A stretch of DNA of 64,000 nucleotides from Nothophaeocryptopus gaeumannii (lineage: Eukaryota > Ascomycota > Dothideomycetes > Mycosphaerellales > Mycosphaerellaceae). Within the stretch, counting starts at the first letter, position 1, and each line of letters begins with the position of its first letter. Under the pieces are notes generated by a model. It saw nothing but the letters and a program-made list of their open reading frames with translations. It did no database searches and was not told the origin of the DNA. A program made the translations under genes and the position numbers. Shown here piece by piece: positions 1 through 9,624 of this stretch. The stretch lies in assembly GCA_031771865.1 (NCBI GenBank), contig JASISA010000027.1, positions 1,240,001-1,304,000 of the forward strand, given 5' to 3'.

Positions 1-1
1 C

Positions 2-2515
2 AATGCCATGATAAATGGCAAAGATCCGAGGACAGGAAAGGGGCTTTCAGAATCATCGATAATTGACAACATGTTCACTTTCCTGGTTGCTGGACACGAG
101 ACAACCTCTGGAATGCTCAGCTATGTGTTCTACTGCCTTTTGAAGAATCCTGATGCCTACAGGAAAGCGCAACAGGAGGTCGATGAGGTAGTCGGCAAGG
201 AGAGCATCAACATGGAGCATATCAAGAAGCTGCCGTATATCACCGCAGTGTTGAGAGAGACTGCTCGATTATATGCGACTGCACCTGCTTTTACCTTGTC
301 ACCGAAGAGCGAGAACGGAGAGATCTTGGGTGGCAAATACTACATTCCGCATGGCATGGCCGTCGCCGGTATCCTGCACAATGTGCACCGTGATCCGGCA
401 GTATATGGCGATGATGCTGAAGAGTTCCGACCGGAAAGAATGCTGGACGAGAACTTCAACACGTTGCCTCCGAACGCCTGGAAGCCTTTTGGAAACGGTG
501 CTCGTGGATGCCTTGGGCGGCCTTTTGCATGGCAGGAGATGATGATGGTAGTGCCTATGCTGCTGCAGTATTTCAACTTTTCACTGGACGACCCATCGTA
601 TGACCTGCAGACTGCCTACTCACTCTCGATCAAACCTAAGGACTTCTACGTGAGGGCTACGCTCCGGGATACGTGGACACCACAGAAAATTGAGAGGCAC
701 CTTATGGGCTCCATGCACGTGGAGAAAGTACCTGCTGGTGGTGCAACCACAGCAGCGAGAGATGCAGATGAGCCAAAGGGCAAGCCTCTTACGATCCTCT
801 ACGGCAGCAACAGCGGCACATGCGAAGTCTTCGCTCAGACTCTTGCTGCTGACGCCAGAGCACACGGCTTCTCTGCTTCGCGCGTTGAAACGCTGGATTC
901 AGCAAAACAAAACCTGCCCACCAATGAGCCGGTCGTGATCGTTACAGCATCTTACGAGGGCGAACCGTGCGACAATGCCGCCCACTTCTACAACTGGCTG
1001 CAAAACGTCCAACCCGACGAGAAACTGAAGACGAACTTCGCTGTCTTCGGATGTGGCCATTCCGATTGGAAGCAGACCTTCCACCGCATTCCCAAGTCCA
1101 TCAACGATCTACTGGAGAAGAGCGGTGGCAAGCGCATCTGCGAAATGGGCTCAGCGGATGCTTCGCAGGGCGACATGACGTCTGCTTTCCAGGCCTGGGA
1201 AGACGAGCAGCTCTGGCCTGCTTTGCAGAAGAAGTACGGTGGCTCGACTGCCGATGGCTCAGAAGCCAAGTCTCTGGCTCAAGCTGTGTCCATCGAAGTC
1301 TTCAGTAGACGCGCTTCGCATCTCAGATCTGATGTTTCGGAAGCCAAGGTCCTCGCCACAAAGACTCTCACTGCTCCTCGAGCGCCCGCCGAGAAGCACA
1401 TTGAGCTCCAGCTGCCGTCTAATATGACTTACCGCGCTGGTGACTATTGCGCAGTGCTTCCGCTGAACCCAACGGAGATCGTTCACCGCGTCGCCACCCG
1501 CTTCTCTCTACCCTGGGATGCCATGCTGAAGATCTCTACTCGCACTGGGACCACACTTCCCACTGAGCACCCAATCTCTGCTCACGCCCTGTTCTCGGCT
1601 TACTTGGAACTTTCACAACCTGCCACCAAACGCAATCTTAATATGCTTGTCGAGGCCAGTCAGGATCAGAAGATCAAAGCCGAGATCACCAGAATGACAG
1701 AGCCAGACGTCTTCCAACGCGAGATCACCGACAAGCGTGTCTCCCTTCTGGACCTCTTGGAACGCTTCCCAAGCATCCAACTCCCCCTCTCCGCCTTCGT
1801 CGCATCCCTGATCTCCATGCGAGTCCGCCAATACAGCATCTCCTCCTCCCCGCTCTCAAACCCCCACACCGCAACCCTCACCTACGCCGTCCTTGACGAA
1901 CCCTCCATCTCCGGCAAAGGCCGCCACGTCGGCGTCGCATCAAACTACCTCTCTCAACTCCAACCAGGCGACATCGTCCACGTATCAATCAAACCTTCTC
2001 ACGCAGCTTTCCATCTGCCAACCACAGCCGAGACTACGCCTGTCATCATGATCGCTGCAGGGTCGGGGCTTGCGCCATTTAGAGGTTTTGTGCAGGAACG
2101 TGCGGCGCAGATTGGGAGTGGAAGGAAACTCGCGCCGGCGCACTTATATTTTGGGTGTAGGCATCCGGAGAAAGATGATTTATACCACGAGGAGATTTCT
2201 TGTTGGGAGAAGATGGGTGCCGTTACCGCCCATCGCGCATATTCCCAATCCCCCGAAGAGTCCTCTGTCGCGGGGGCGAAACATATCGACGAAGTCATCC
2301 TTTCCGATCGCGATCTGTTTAACCAACTCTGGGAAGATGGCGCGAGGGTATATGTGTGCGGGAGTAGGGGGTTGGGGGAGTCGGTGAAAGGGGCCTTTTT
2401 GACGATTGCGAAGGAGGAAGCGAAGAGGAAGGGAGACGACGTTTCAGATGAGAGGCTGGAGAAGTGGTTTGAGGGGTTGAGGAATGAGAGGTATAGTACG
2501 GATGTCTTTGCTTAG
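2..2515 (+). CDS. Cytochrome P450 / P450-reductase fusion (CYP505, P450foxy type), 5' truncated by window edge
   Basis: This is the C-terminal part of a self-sufficient fatty-acid-hydroxylase-type P450, with the heme domain fused to a diflavin reductase on one polypeptide. The reading frame is already open at base 2, and the true start lies upstream; roughly the first half of the P450 domain is missing. Visible in order are the I-helix FLVAGHETTSG, the ExxR motif LRET, the heme loop FGNGARGCLGRP with its Cys ligand, an FMN-binding flavodoxin start ILYGSNSGTCE, the FAD motif RQYSISS, and the NADPH-binding AAGSGLAPFRGF. The protein ends normally, 836 codons into the window, without any intron. 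Known CYP505 enzymes hydroxylate fatty acids near the omega end using NADPH and are ER- or membrane-associated or soluble. Substrate here is inferred only. Codon use matches the neighbours. Confidence 0.95.
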   Translation, partial: NAMINGKDPRTGKGLSESSIIDNMFTFLVAGHETTSGMLSYVFYCLLKNPDAYRKAQQEVDEVVGKESINMEHIKKLPYITAVLRETARLYATAPAFTLSPKSENGEILGGKYYIPHGMAVAGILHNVHRDPAVYGDDAEEFRPERMLDENFNTLPPNAWKPFGNGARGCLGRPFAWQEMMMVVPMLLQYFNFSLDDPSYDLQTAYSLSIKPKDFYVRATLRDTWTPQKIERHLMGSMHVEKVPAGGATTAARDADEPKGKPLTILYGSNSGTCEVFAQTLAADARAHGFSASRVETLDSAKQNLPTNEPVVIVTASYEGEPCDNAAHFYNWLQNVQPDEKLKTNFAVFGCGHSDWKQTFHRIPKSINDLLEKSGGKRICEMGSADASQGDMTSAFQAWEDEQLWPALQKKYGGSTADGSEAKSLAQAVSIEVFSRRASHLRSDVSEAKVLATKTLTAPRAPAEKHIELQLPSNMTYRAGDYCAVLPLNPTEIVHRVATRFSLPWDAMLKISTRTGTTLPTEHPISAHALFSAYLELSQPATKRNLNMLVEASQDQKIKAEITRMTEPDVFQREITDKRVSLLDLLERFPSIQLPLSAFVASLISMRVRQYSISSSPLSNPHTATLTYAVLDEPSISGKGRHVGVASNYLSQLQPGDIVHVSIKPSHAAFHLPTTAETTPVIMIAAGSGLAPFRGFVQERAAQIGSGRKLAPAHLYFGCRHPEKDDLYHEEISCWEKMGAVTAHRAYSQSPEESSVAGAKHIDEVILSDRDLFNQLWEDGARVYVCGSRGLGESVKGAFLTIAKEEAKRKGDDVSDERLEKWFEGLRNERYSTDVFA

Positions 2516-2942
2516 GAGGTGGAGACGTGTTAGTACGGATACCTAAATCGGAGGGAGGGGAGGGAGAGGAGAGACAGTCATTGGGATTGATGATTGACGT
2601 GGTGTTTCGGTGTTCATGGAATTGAGATACATAGCGAGGCGTTGGGGAGTTAGCAGGGCAGGACAAGAAAGATTTAGCTCTGGAAAATTGATTTTTGCAA
2701 ATTGATGATTCTTACTCTCGATCAATACCCTTTGCGCCTCCCCCTCCCGCTGAATTCGACATCGTAGTTACATATGGTATCTCAAATCCCCTCCCTTACC
2801 TTCCCTTCCCAGCCCTAGCCTCAAACTCCGAACACAGAAACAAACCCATCCATCTATTGTCTAGTCTCCCAACTCTGCATAGCAATCTGCTCATCACGTC
2901 TCTTCTCAACTACCTCCCCAAAAGAAGCCATAGTAGTCTTCT
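2516..2942. other. Intergenic, pyrimidine-rich 3' flank
   Basis: This stretch holds the 3' flank of the P450 fusion and C/T-rich sequence at about 2720-2930. I see no coding signal, RNA gene or repeat. Confidence 0.5.
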
Positions 2943-3224
2943 TCAAAGCGCAAAATAGTTGAGGGTCGGAGCATTCTCACGCTTATGCAAACCCCTATGA
3001 ATCGCCCTAGCCATTGTCCAAAGCGCCATTCCCATATTCACGACCGCCTCGGTGAATTTGAACGTCGTCACTGCACCGATGATGCGAATGGTGTTGAAGA
3101 GGAGGGAGAGGAGGGGGGAGGGTTCTAGCTGAAAGGTCAGTGTGGGCAAGCGAAAGGGGTTTGGGGGAGGTGGAGGTGGAGAGAAATCTTTTGGCGAATA
3201 GGAATGAGGAGCGTTCAACGTACT
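2943..3224 (-). CDS. Possible 3' exon(s) of a small unrecognised gene
   Basis: A final exon at 3128..2943 reads as plausible protein (contains FNTIRIIGAVTTFKF and ends LNYFAL). It is preceded by a good intron: donor GTACGT at 3223, a CACTGAC branch-like site and acceptor TTTCAG at 3129. The 5' exon(s) could not be settled. An open frame with an ATG near 3432 (MQTTKPNT..) is in another phase, and no clean intron links it. The residues are hydrophobic to basic and could form one membrane helix. No family is recognised. It may be an intron-containing small gene or chance. Confidence 0.25.
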   Translation of the reverse strand, partial: STLNAPHSYSPKDFSPPPPPPNPFRLPTLTFQLEPSPLLSLLFNTIRIIGAVTTFKFTEAVVNMGMALWTMARAIHRGLHKRENAPTLNYFAL

Positions 3225-4319
3225 GCTTGAGATTGCAGGGAGGATTTCGTTACAGAGGTAGATGTTAGCCGATTGATGTGGAGATGCAGAAGATGAAGGT
3301 TGGCAAGTTGGCTGTGTCGAACCAGGCGGCGAAGAACGTTCTATTTGGTTTTGGTTCTGAGATCTTTTCTTGGCTGGCGAAGGTGGGTGGTTGGGCTTCC
3401 AATGTGGGAGTGTTCGGTTTGGTGGTCTGCATATTGTCTGTTGTTTACGCTCGTTGTCTTGCTGTGTTGTGTATTGGTATCTATGTTTGTTGACTTGCTG
3501 GCAGCTTGATTTGGTAGTTGCTAAGTCTTCTTTGCGGCTTGGGTGGGCTGTATCGTTAGAGTATAGGCAAGGCTGATCGACAAGAAGAACGAGGACGTCA
3601 CGATATACTTATATGTGTGCCAATGCAAGCTCCTGCATGCTGCAGAAGCAAGCACTAAGAAGAGAACTTGCTCTCGCAGTCTCATTCGGACGACTCAGCG
3701 ACTGTCGTCTAAGCCATGCGGCACGTCTCCGGCTTTCCGAAGACTGAATGCAGGAATAAGGCTGAGAAAAGCACGCTGAACACGGTACCGAACGCGGAAC
3801 GTCCAAGGTCTCGTCTTACCGAGATCTCGACAACCATGGCCGACAACACAATCGAACAATGGTCCCCTCACAGGCTAGAAAGACGGTACAAGAAGTCGGT
3901 TTGAGCTGATGTGCTTTGAGTATAGCCATGTCTCAAAGGCGAGTGGTCTGGAAGGTTATTAGAATATTGTAGCGTGGGTGTGGCTTGACTCGAGCCACCA
4001 GAACCACGTGCGATGAAGCTCTGTGCGGAGAGCTTGCCGTAAGTAAGGCTAGTCCATTCGCTGCTTCCAGCGTTGTATGATGATCTCGATTTATAGAATA
4101 CCATCTAGCCTAACGCACTCTTGAGTCGCGCAGATTGACCAGAAGCTTTAGATTGGGGTCATTCGTCAGGCCATCTTCTGCTCCAGATAAAGGTCAAAAT
4201 GACATGGCGCATGGTGGCTTCAGGCTGCTGCGTGAAGGCGTGAGCTAGGCATCGGAGTTGCCGCCAATAGAATACTTATCACATTCGGCGCCATCGTATC
4301 TCCTCAACTACCTTCCTCC
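3225..4319. other. Intergenic, no supported gene
   Basis: Short ORFs here on both strands lack family resemblance, splice context or codon regularity. It probably contains the 3' flank of the downstream minus-strand sulfotransferase-like gene. Confidence 0.4.
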
Positions 4320-5368
4320 CTACGACTTATGCTTTACCATATACTCATAATGTGGCATATTCTTCTCAGCATGGACCTTCAACCCATCCGCGATGTACTT
4401 GCCATACCGCTCCAGCCACTTGGGGTACTCCACGTTAACGTCCGCGGGCGCGGGCTGCATCACGCGTCAGCTTTTTCTTAGCACCAAGACATATCATGCC
4501 AACTCACCTTCTCTGCTGGCCGTTCAACACCCGTCGACTCGTGTATCGTCTTGGTGAAGTACAAAATCAACGGATTTGCGGGTAGCTGGTCCTTCGGGGT
4601 TGGCTCCCACTTTTCTGTAATCCCCGCCGGATCGATGCCAAGTCGGTTGCAGACATTCTCCGACATCTCCTTTGTCCTCCAAAGAACGTCGTCTCCGTCC
4701 ACTACAACCGGATCGTGGCCTTTGGACTTGTAGAAGTCGAACATCATTCTGGCCCATTGTAGGGACGTCAGAAGGTCGAAGTCCTCGTCGAAAGGATTTA
4801 TCGCGCTGAAGCTGGACATTGTCTTCCAGAACGATGGAATCATGATGATCGGATTTCGGATAACGATGATGGGCGTGAAGGTGTTGAAGAGCTCATCCGG
4901 AAACCACGTCGGATTGGTCTTCAAGCGCTCGGTCTCTAAGGCGTGTACTTTCTTCCCTTCACGGCAGGGAGAAGGAGGTCATGTCTCATGCAAAGAGCAC
5001 AGTGCTCGTTGCCAAACAGAAATTTACCCTGGGACTCGATCAGCCGCGACTCTCAAGTTGCAGCATAGACAACCTACCTCTTTCTCCACACCGGCAATCT
5101 GCTGCTTGAAGACCTCCGTCGCCGATGCGTACGTCTCATCTCCATACATCGGGATCCATTCCTCATTGACCTCCCTGTATCGGGCTTCCGAATGTTTGAG
5201 ATACCTCTGTATCCGATCAGGACCCATGAATGAGCAAATGAGATATGGATGGTAGATCTGCTTCAATTGAGGGTGCAAAGAGAAGATCCGAAAGAAGATG
5301 TGAGATCGTGCTCTCATATTATCGAACACGAAGATCCGAAGAGGATGGTCCCCGTTTGCGTCGCCCAT
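4320..5368 (-). CDS. Sulfotransferase-like P-loop family protein
   Basis: A three-exon gene: 5368..5078, 4933..4508 and 4454..4320, with introns GTAGGT..TTAGAG and GTGAGT..GATGCAG (53 bp). All phases agree and give about 283 residues. The N-terminus LRIFVFDNMRARSHIFF is in the place where sulfotransferases carry the PAPS-binding 5'-phosphosulfate loop. The second conserved region is PIIVIRNPIIMIPSFW, corresponding to the family's R-P/N-x-x (3'-phosphate) segment. The tail is W-L-E-R-Y-rich, as in many fungal members. The family transfers sulfate from PAPS or, in fungi, is often uncharacterised. The substrate cannot be told. The exact acceptor of intron 1 (TTAG or TTAGAG) is a judgement; TTAGAG keeps phase with the consensus GTAGGT donor. 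No signal peptide is seen. Confidence 0.75.
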
Positions 5369-5820
5369 TTCGAATTACAGCTGTACGATGTCACACCATT
5401 GGATGACCCGAGAGAGGATGCTCACACGCGACAGGCTACTTCTTCCTTTATATCACAGACAAACCACTTCCGCCGCAGAATCCATCCTTTGCTCCACAAT
5501 CACGGTAGGTTGCAGCAGCTCGACAGACAGCCGCGAAACCCAGCACCATTAGATCAAAGAGGAAGTCACTCATGCAGGTACCGCACAGCTGGATCAATGA
5601 TCTACGAAATATCTCAATTTAACTCTAGCTCGTGCATGTGTCCGCTCCTTCGCTAGCCCCACATCGTCTTTGACTTGCAACTCTTCCGCTATTCGCACTT
5701 TTAGTCAGTTCCTACAATATTGTACGCCCTTGAGATACCCGATACCATCACCCAGCTCCTTTCAAACATCCGGTATGTTGCCTCACCTCATCTCCACACC
5801 CAATACCAACCGCCGCCCAC
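5369..5820. other. Intergenic between tandem minus-strand genes
   Basis: Expected to hold the promoter of the sulfotransferase-like gene and the 3' flank of the GNAT gene. No separate feature is visible. Confidence 0.4.
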
Positions 5821-6492
5821 TCACGGATCATACCTCATCCGACTAATAACCGCCTCCGTGCCTTTCACCAAGACACTCACCCTCCCAATCTCCCGAAACC
5901 CATACCCTTCATACCACCCTTTACGCTCCGGCACACTCTCCAGTAACGCCGAGCAGGTATCCTTCTCCGCTTGCTCTAATCCCCATTTCAATAACATCCC
6001 GCCTGCGCCTTGCCGTCTATACTCTTCGCGAGTGACGACGGTGGTTAAGACCCACATCTTGCCGGAGGACATCCAGGAGGGACGTTGTTTATATAAACTT
6101 TCCTCTAACCAAGCGTTGAATAAATCTTTGTTGAGGCCGGATGGCCAGGTTGATGGATCGTTCCTATCCTTATGTCCCACAATCTCGAGATCGCCCATAC
6201 TTACATATCCGTCTTCATAAAATCCCCATCGGGCGAGAGAAACCAACTGCCGGTCGAACGGGGCGTCGGTATCTATGATTTTTAGCATCGTGAGATGAGG
6301 ATCTCCTTCGAGGATGTCGGCTTGTTGTTGAAGGGACCATTCTGCTCTGCGCTGGAGGTTCTCGAGATCATTGGGGTCGACCGGCCATGTGCGGCGGCAG
6401 ATGGGCGAGACTAGATCGCCTGTTCTGGGGCCGTAGATTTGTTTGGCTTCCAAGAGATCGTCTGAGGTGGCACGGTGGAGTTCGAGTTTCAT
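5821..6492 (-). CDS. GNAT-family N-acetyltransferase
   Basis: An intronless 223-residue protein. The acetyl-CoA-binding motif A is clear as RRQGAGGMLL near residue 160, preceded by the beta-strand MWVLTTVVT and followed by helix LLKWGLEQAE. Near the C-terminus is the typical YEGYGFREIGRV segment (motif B). These are standard for GCN5-related acetyltransferases, which move an acetyl group from acetyl-CoA to an amine. Nothing identifies the acceptor. The predicted protein is soluble, with no signal or membrane segment. The start ATG begins MKLELHRAT, a typical beta-1 strand for this fold, so the start is probably right. Confidence 0.85.
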   Translation of the reverse strand: MKLELHRATSDDLLEAKQIYGPRTGDLVSPICRRTWPVDPNDLENLQRRAEWSLQQQADILEGDPHLTMLKIIDTDAPFDRQLVSLARWGFYEDGYVSMGDLEIVGHKDRNDPSTWPSGLNKDLFNAWLEESLYKQRPSWMSSGKMWVLTTVVTREEYRRQGAGGMLLKWGLEQAEKDTCSALLESVPERKGWYEGYGFREIGRVSVLVKGTEAVISRMRYDP

Positions 6493-6924
6493 CTTGGCAT
6501 TTGACTTGGTTGAGAGATCTCGAGTCGGTGGATCCGGAAGAGCGGAGATGTCTGGGTAATGATGTTTTCAGCTCAGCATCTACTGGATTAGGAAGGTGGT
6601 CATGTCTATCGTCACAGGTGTGAACGACCAGATAGTAGTGGTCAAATATTGTATTGTATTGTGGTATGCTTGAGATCAGCGGCAGGAAGTTGAATAGCTA
6701 CTTCGTCGGGGAAGAGCTGATCCGATTGCATACCACTTGCAAAGTCCGATGCCGGATTGGAGTGTCCTCGGTTGTCGTATAGAGAAGCTGCCTCTAATGC
6801 GCAGCCTTGTACTGCAACTCAGAGCATCCATCCAAGAACACTCAGAAATTCAGTCGCTGAACGCTACAATCAAAAACCAACCATCGCTCGCTATCCACGG
6901 ACCCTCCGACCAAGTCAAACAATT
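6493..6924. other. Intergenic, tandem minus-strand genes
   Basis: Contains the upstream region of the GNAT gene and a repeated TATTGTATTGTATTG run near 6648. No gene is seen. Confidence 0.4.
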
Positions 6925-8505
6925 TCAATCAACCCAAGCATCACCCGCACTATCCCATTTCTCAATCTCAATATCCTCCGGAAACACAGGTTTCTCATCC
7001 GTATCCCAACTACTCCCATTCCCACTCGTCGTATCACTACTGAAACTCGCCATCGGATCAAACTCCACTGCTTCCCTTCCCTCCTCCCTCATCGCCTTTT
7101 CGTCCCTCACGCACCTCGTACACTGACAATTCCCATCCAACCACCTCCTCAGCCTCTCCCTCCTCCTCCCCACCGGTTCATCAGCCATAAATCCATCATA
7201 CTCCACAAACAATTGCTCTCCCTTGACAACATCCCGCTTCGTCTTGACGTGCAGAGTTCGATGATCTTCTTGCGTTTGCCAGGAGACGTTGGGTTCGCAG
7301 CTATGGTTGAACATGGCGAACATGGCGTTCAAGCAGGATGTGTTGGGATCGGACCAGGAGTTGTTGTCGAGGCGGCACATGAGGATGAAGAATGTCCAGG
7401 TGTCGAAGTTGGGGTTGGAGAAGATATCGATGCCGAATTGTTGGAGGGCGGTGTTGAGGACGGAGATGTCATTCTCTAGATAGAAAGAACGGGATTTGTC
7501 TTTTCGGTATGTTGGGGTCAGGCGGGCGAGGAGGAAATGATCTAGAGGGTGTTCGACTCCGTCTTGCACGCAGCACAATATGAAGCGGCATTTGAGGATT
7601 GTGTCGGCTGCTCTTCTGCCTGCTCGGTCGCGGATCCAGCGCATGTCTTTACTGGTATCGTCGGAGGGAGAGTTGGGGTGTATCGGATCGAGACAGCCAG
7701 AGCCGCCGAAGAGGTTCGAGAGGTTTCCGGTTTTTCCTGGTCCGTTACAGCCCTCGAGGTTGTTGTCAGCTTCCTTGTACGGGTGAATCGCGTCGGGGAA
7801 GAAGCATGAGCATACCCAGATGCGGCTCTTGTCGATGAGAATCAGTTCGCCTTTGCTGATGTCTCGTGTTGCGAAGACACCAAGGAGGTCTGCTCCGTCT
7901 CGTGCTCCGACGCCATGTCCGAATGCATACCGCTGAACAACGCAAGCCTTCTCATCAGTGCCACGGTTGCCCGAATCCTCAAATTCCCTGTGCAGTGTAT
8001 CCAATAGCTTGTCTGATCGAATTCGATGCTTCTCCTGTACCCAAGGGTAGAGAGTAGGGTGGAACTTGCCTTCCTCGGTATTTGGCCAGTAGTACAGGCT
8101 CTTCGATATGACCTTCCAGGCCTTGGATTGCAAATTCGCAAAGGAGATCTCTTGGCGGTCCTTCTCTGCTTCCAATTCCTTCTCACCTATCTCGTCATCT
8201 GACATGCAGAAGCCCCTCCGATATCCAATACGGTGCCGTGGTCGCTCGAGGGCGTCCAGAAGCCCCGCAGACAAGATGTACGCCTTCTGCCCATCGCCGA
8301 CAGCCAATTCCGGATATCGTAATGCTGACAGTGTTTTTGCACGTCGTGTCCAAAGATATGGGTCATAAGGATGTTGGGAAATGTTTTTGGTGTCCTTGTT
8401 GAGTTTCTTAATGAGTGTGGTGATCTGTTGATGTGTGTATGGTGTCTCTCCCGCCTCCCAAGGTTGGGTAGGTGTCCAAGCTGCTGCTTCGAAGGGCCGA
8501 TCCAT
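6925..8505 (-). CDS. SET-domain protein (SMYD-like lysine methyltransferase family)
   Basis: An intronless 526-residue protein starting MDRPFEAAAW; an upstream in-frame TTG is not a start. The N-terminal ~100 residues are helical and TPR-like (LWTRRAKTLSALRYPELAVGD). The SET domain is split as in SMYD proteins. The N-SET part, GVFATRDISKGELIL, lies near residue 200. The C-SET part has MFNHSCEPNVSW and GEQLFVEYDGF. A cysteine-bearing post-SET follows (LDGNCQCTRC). The NHS(C) and GEQ..Y elements form the AdoMet/knot site, so it is probably active. Such fungal proteins methylate lysines on histone or non-histone targets, but the target is unknown. An acidic/serine-rich tail ends the protein. Confidence 0.9.
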   Translation of the reverse strand: MDRPFEAAAWTPTQPWEAGETPYTHQQITTLIKKLNKDTKNISQHPYDPYLWTRRAKTLSALRYPELAVGDGQKAYILSAGLLDALERPRHRIGYRRGFCMSDDEIGEKELEAEKDRQEISFANLQSKAWKVISKSLYYWPNTEEGKFHPTLYPWVQEKHRIRSDKLLDTLHREFEDSGNRGTDEKACVVQRYAFGHGVGARDGADLLGVFATRDISKGELILIDKSRIWVCSCFFPDAIHPYKEADNNLEGCNGPGKTGNLSNLFGGSGCLDPIHPNSPSDDTSKDMRWIRDRAGRRAADTILKCRFILCCVQDGVEHPLDHFLLARLTPTYRKDKSRSFYLENDISVLNTALQQFGIDIFSNPNFDTWTFFILMCRLDNNSWSDPNTSCLNAMFAMFNHSCEPNVSWQTQEDHRTLHVKTKRDVVKGEQLFVEYDGFMADEPVGRRRERLRRWLDGNCQCTRCVRDEKAMREEGREAVEFDPMASFSSDTTSGNGSSWDTDEKPVFPEDIEIEKWDSAGDAWVD

Positions 8506-8969
8506 TTTGAGTGTCCTCAATGTATGGCGCTGGTACGTTGTGCTGTGTTGTTGGTGGGATGGTGATGAATGGTGTCGAGCATGTAATGAAAAGCTTTTCC
8601 ACGTGGTAAAACACCATCAAATGCACATGCTCCCATCAGCATCGGTGAGGGCGGTTCATGTGAGGCCAAAAGTGAGAGCACTTGGTGCCGTTTGTAGGCG
8701 TTTCCAGCAGTGTTGTTGTTGTTCTGTTGAGCACTTAGCACCCTGCCGCCGTTACTGTCTACTGCAGCTTGTCTCGCGGCCGTTAGAAACAACCAAAACA
8801 CCACGAGTGAATGAGCAACACCAGACTACGAGAGCCCGGGTCGCAGTCGAAATCTTCAAAGTAGCAGTACATTTTCAGCCAACCTGCCCTGCCAAAAGTA
8901 CGCCACTGAGGCTTTCACAAAGAGATCTATCTGCCATGCTCTGCAGCTGGGGGAACTGAATCTGTCGCA

Positions 8970-9158
8970 ATGCTTTCGCGCCTAGCATGCCGATTCATCT
9001 CCCAGCATACGCTGCTCTTCGGCCGTTCCGCGCAACCCTCAGCTTCATTTTCCACCCTCCGTCAATCCCGCTCGTCCCTTGCGCCGCGCCAGACAGGGCC
9101 GTCACTCGTCCCATTTCTTTCCCGCGCAAATTCAACACACAAGGGTGGGTTAATGTAA
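8970..9158 (+). CDS. Possible small mitochondrial-targeted protein
   Basis: A 62-codon ORF starting MLSRLACRFISQH. It is rich in Arg, Ser and Leu and contains no acidic residue at all, as expected for a mitochondrial presequence. It ends with ANSTHKGGLM, the kind of processing-site-plus-short-mature segment found in small fungal mitochondrial proteins. It sits divergently from the SET gene. No homologue is recognised; it could also be the first exon of a longer gene. Only the composition and position support it. Confidence 0.35.
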   Translation: MLSRLACRFISQHTLLFGRSAQPSASFSTLRQSRSSLAPRQTGPSLVPFLSRANSTHKGGLM

Positions 9159-9624
9159 TACCAAATAATTAGTAGTTAGAGGAGGTAATATCGTCCTTTC
9201 GTGGTGGTAGTTGGTAGTGTTCTTTCTCAATGCCAAGCCAAAATCCAGCTTTCGCTCGCTCTCAGTTCAGTTGCGCCTGCTCTTTCCATCTTGGAATGTG
9301 CTGCGGGGGTCTGACCCTCCCCGCCTGATGCTCACTCTTCGTCTTCGTTCGAATGCTCGCCTTTTCGTTCGTCGACGCCGCTAATTCATACTGTTCATTT
9401 TCAAATCAGAATGCGCTCTTTCGCATGATTCTCTCTCTGTGTTTGATTCGTTCGAGCAACAACGCTCAAAGTACACGCTCTGCAGCAAAAACATGACAAA
9501 GATCTCGCTCGCAATGCAATGCAACGCAACGGCATGGCTCAAGGGTCGCCAGGACACGCCAAGTAGAAGCAAGCAGACTCGAAACTCGCAACGGTCGCAA
9601 CTGGCAAGGGGTGAGGGTAAGCTC

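Noticed and set aside
4842..5255. Plus-strand ORF across the sulfotransferase-like intron
   Set aside because: Overlaps coding sequence on the minus strand and has no family resemblance.
6757..7479. 240-codon plus-strand ORF over the SET gene 3' half
   Set aside because: Antisense shadow of a clear SET-domain gene; composition is Pro/Arg/Ile-biased without a fold.
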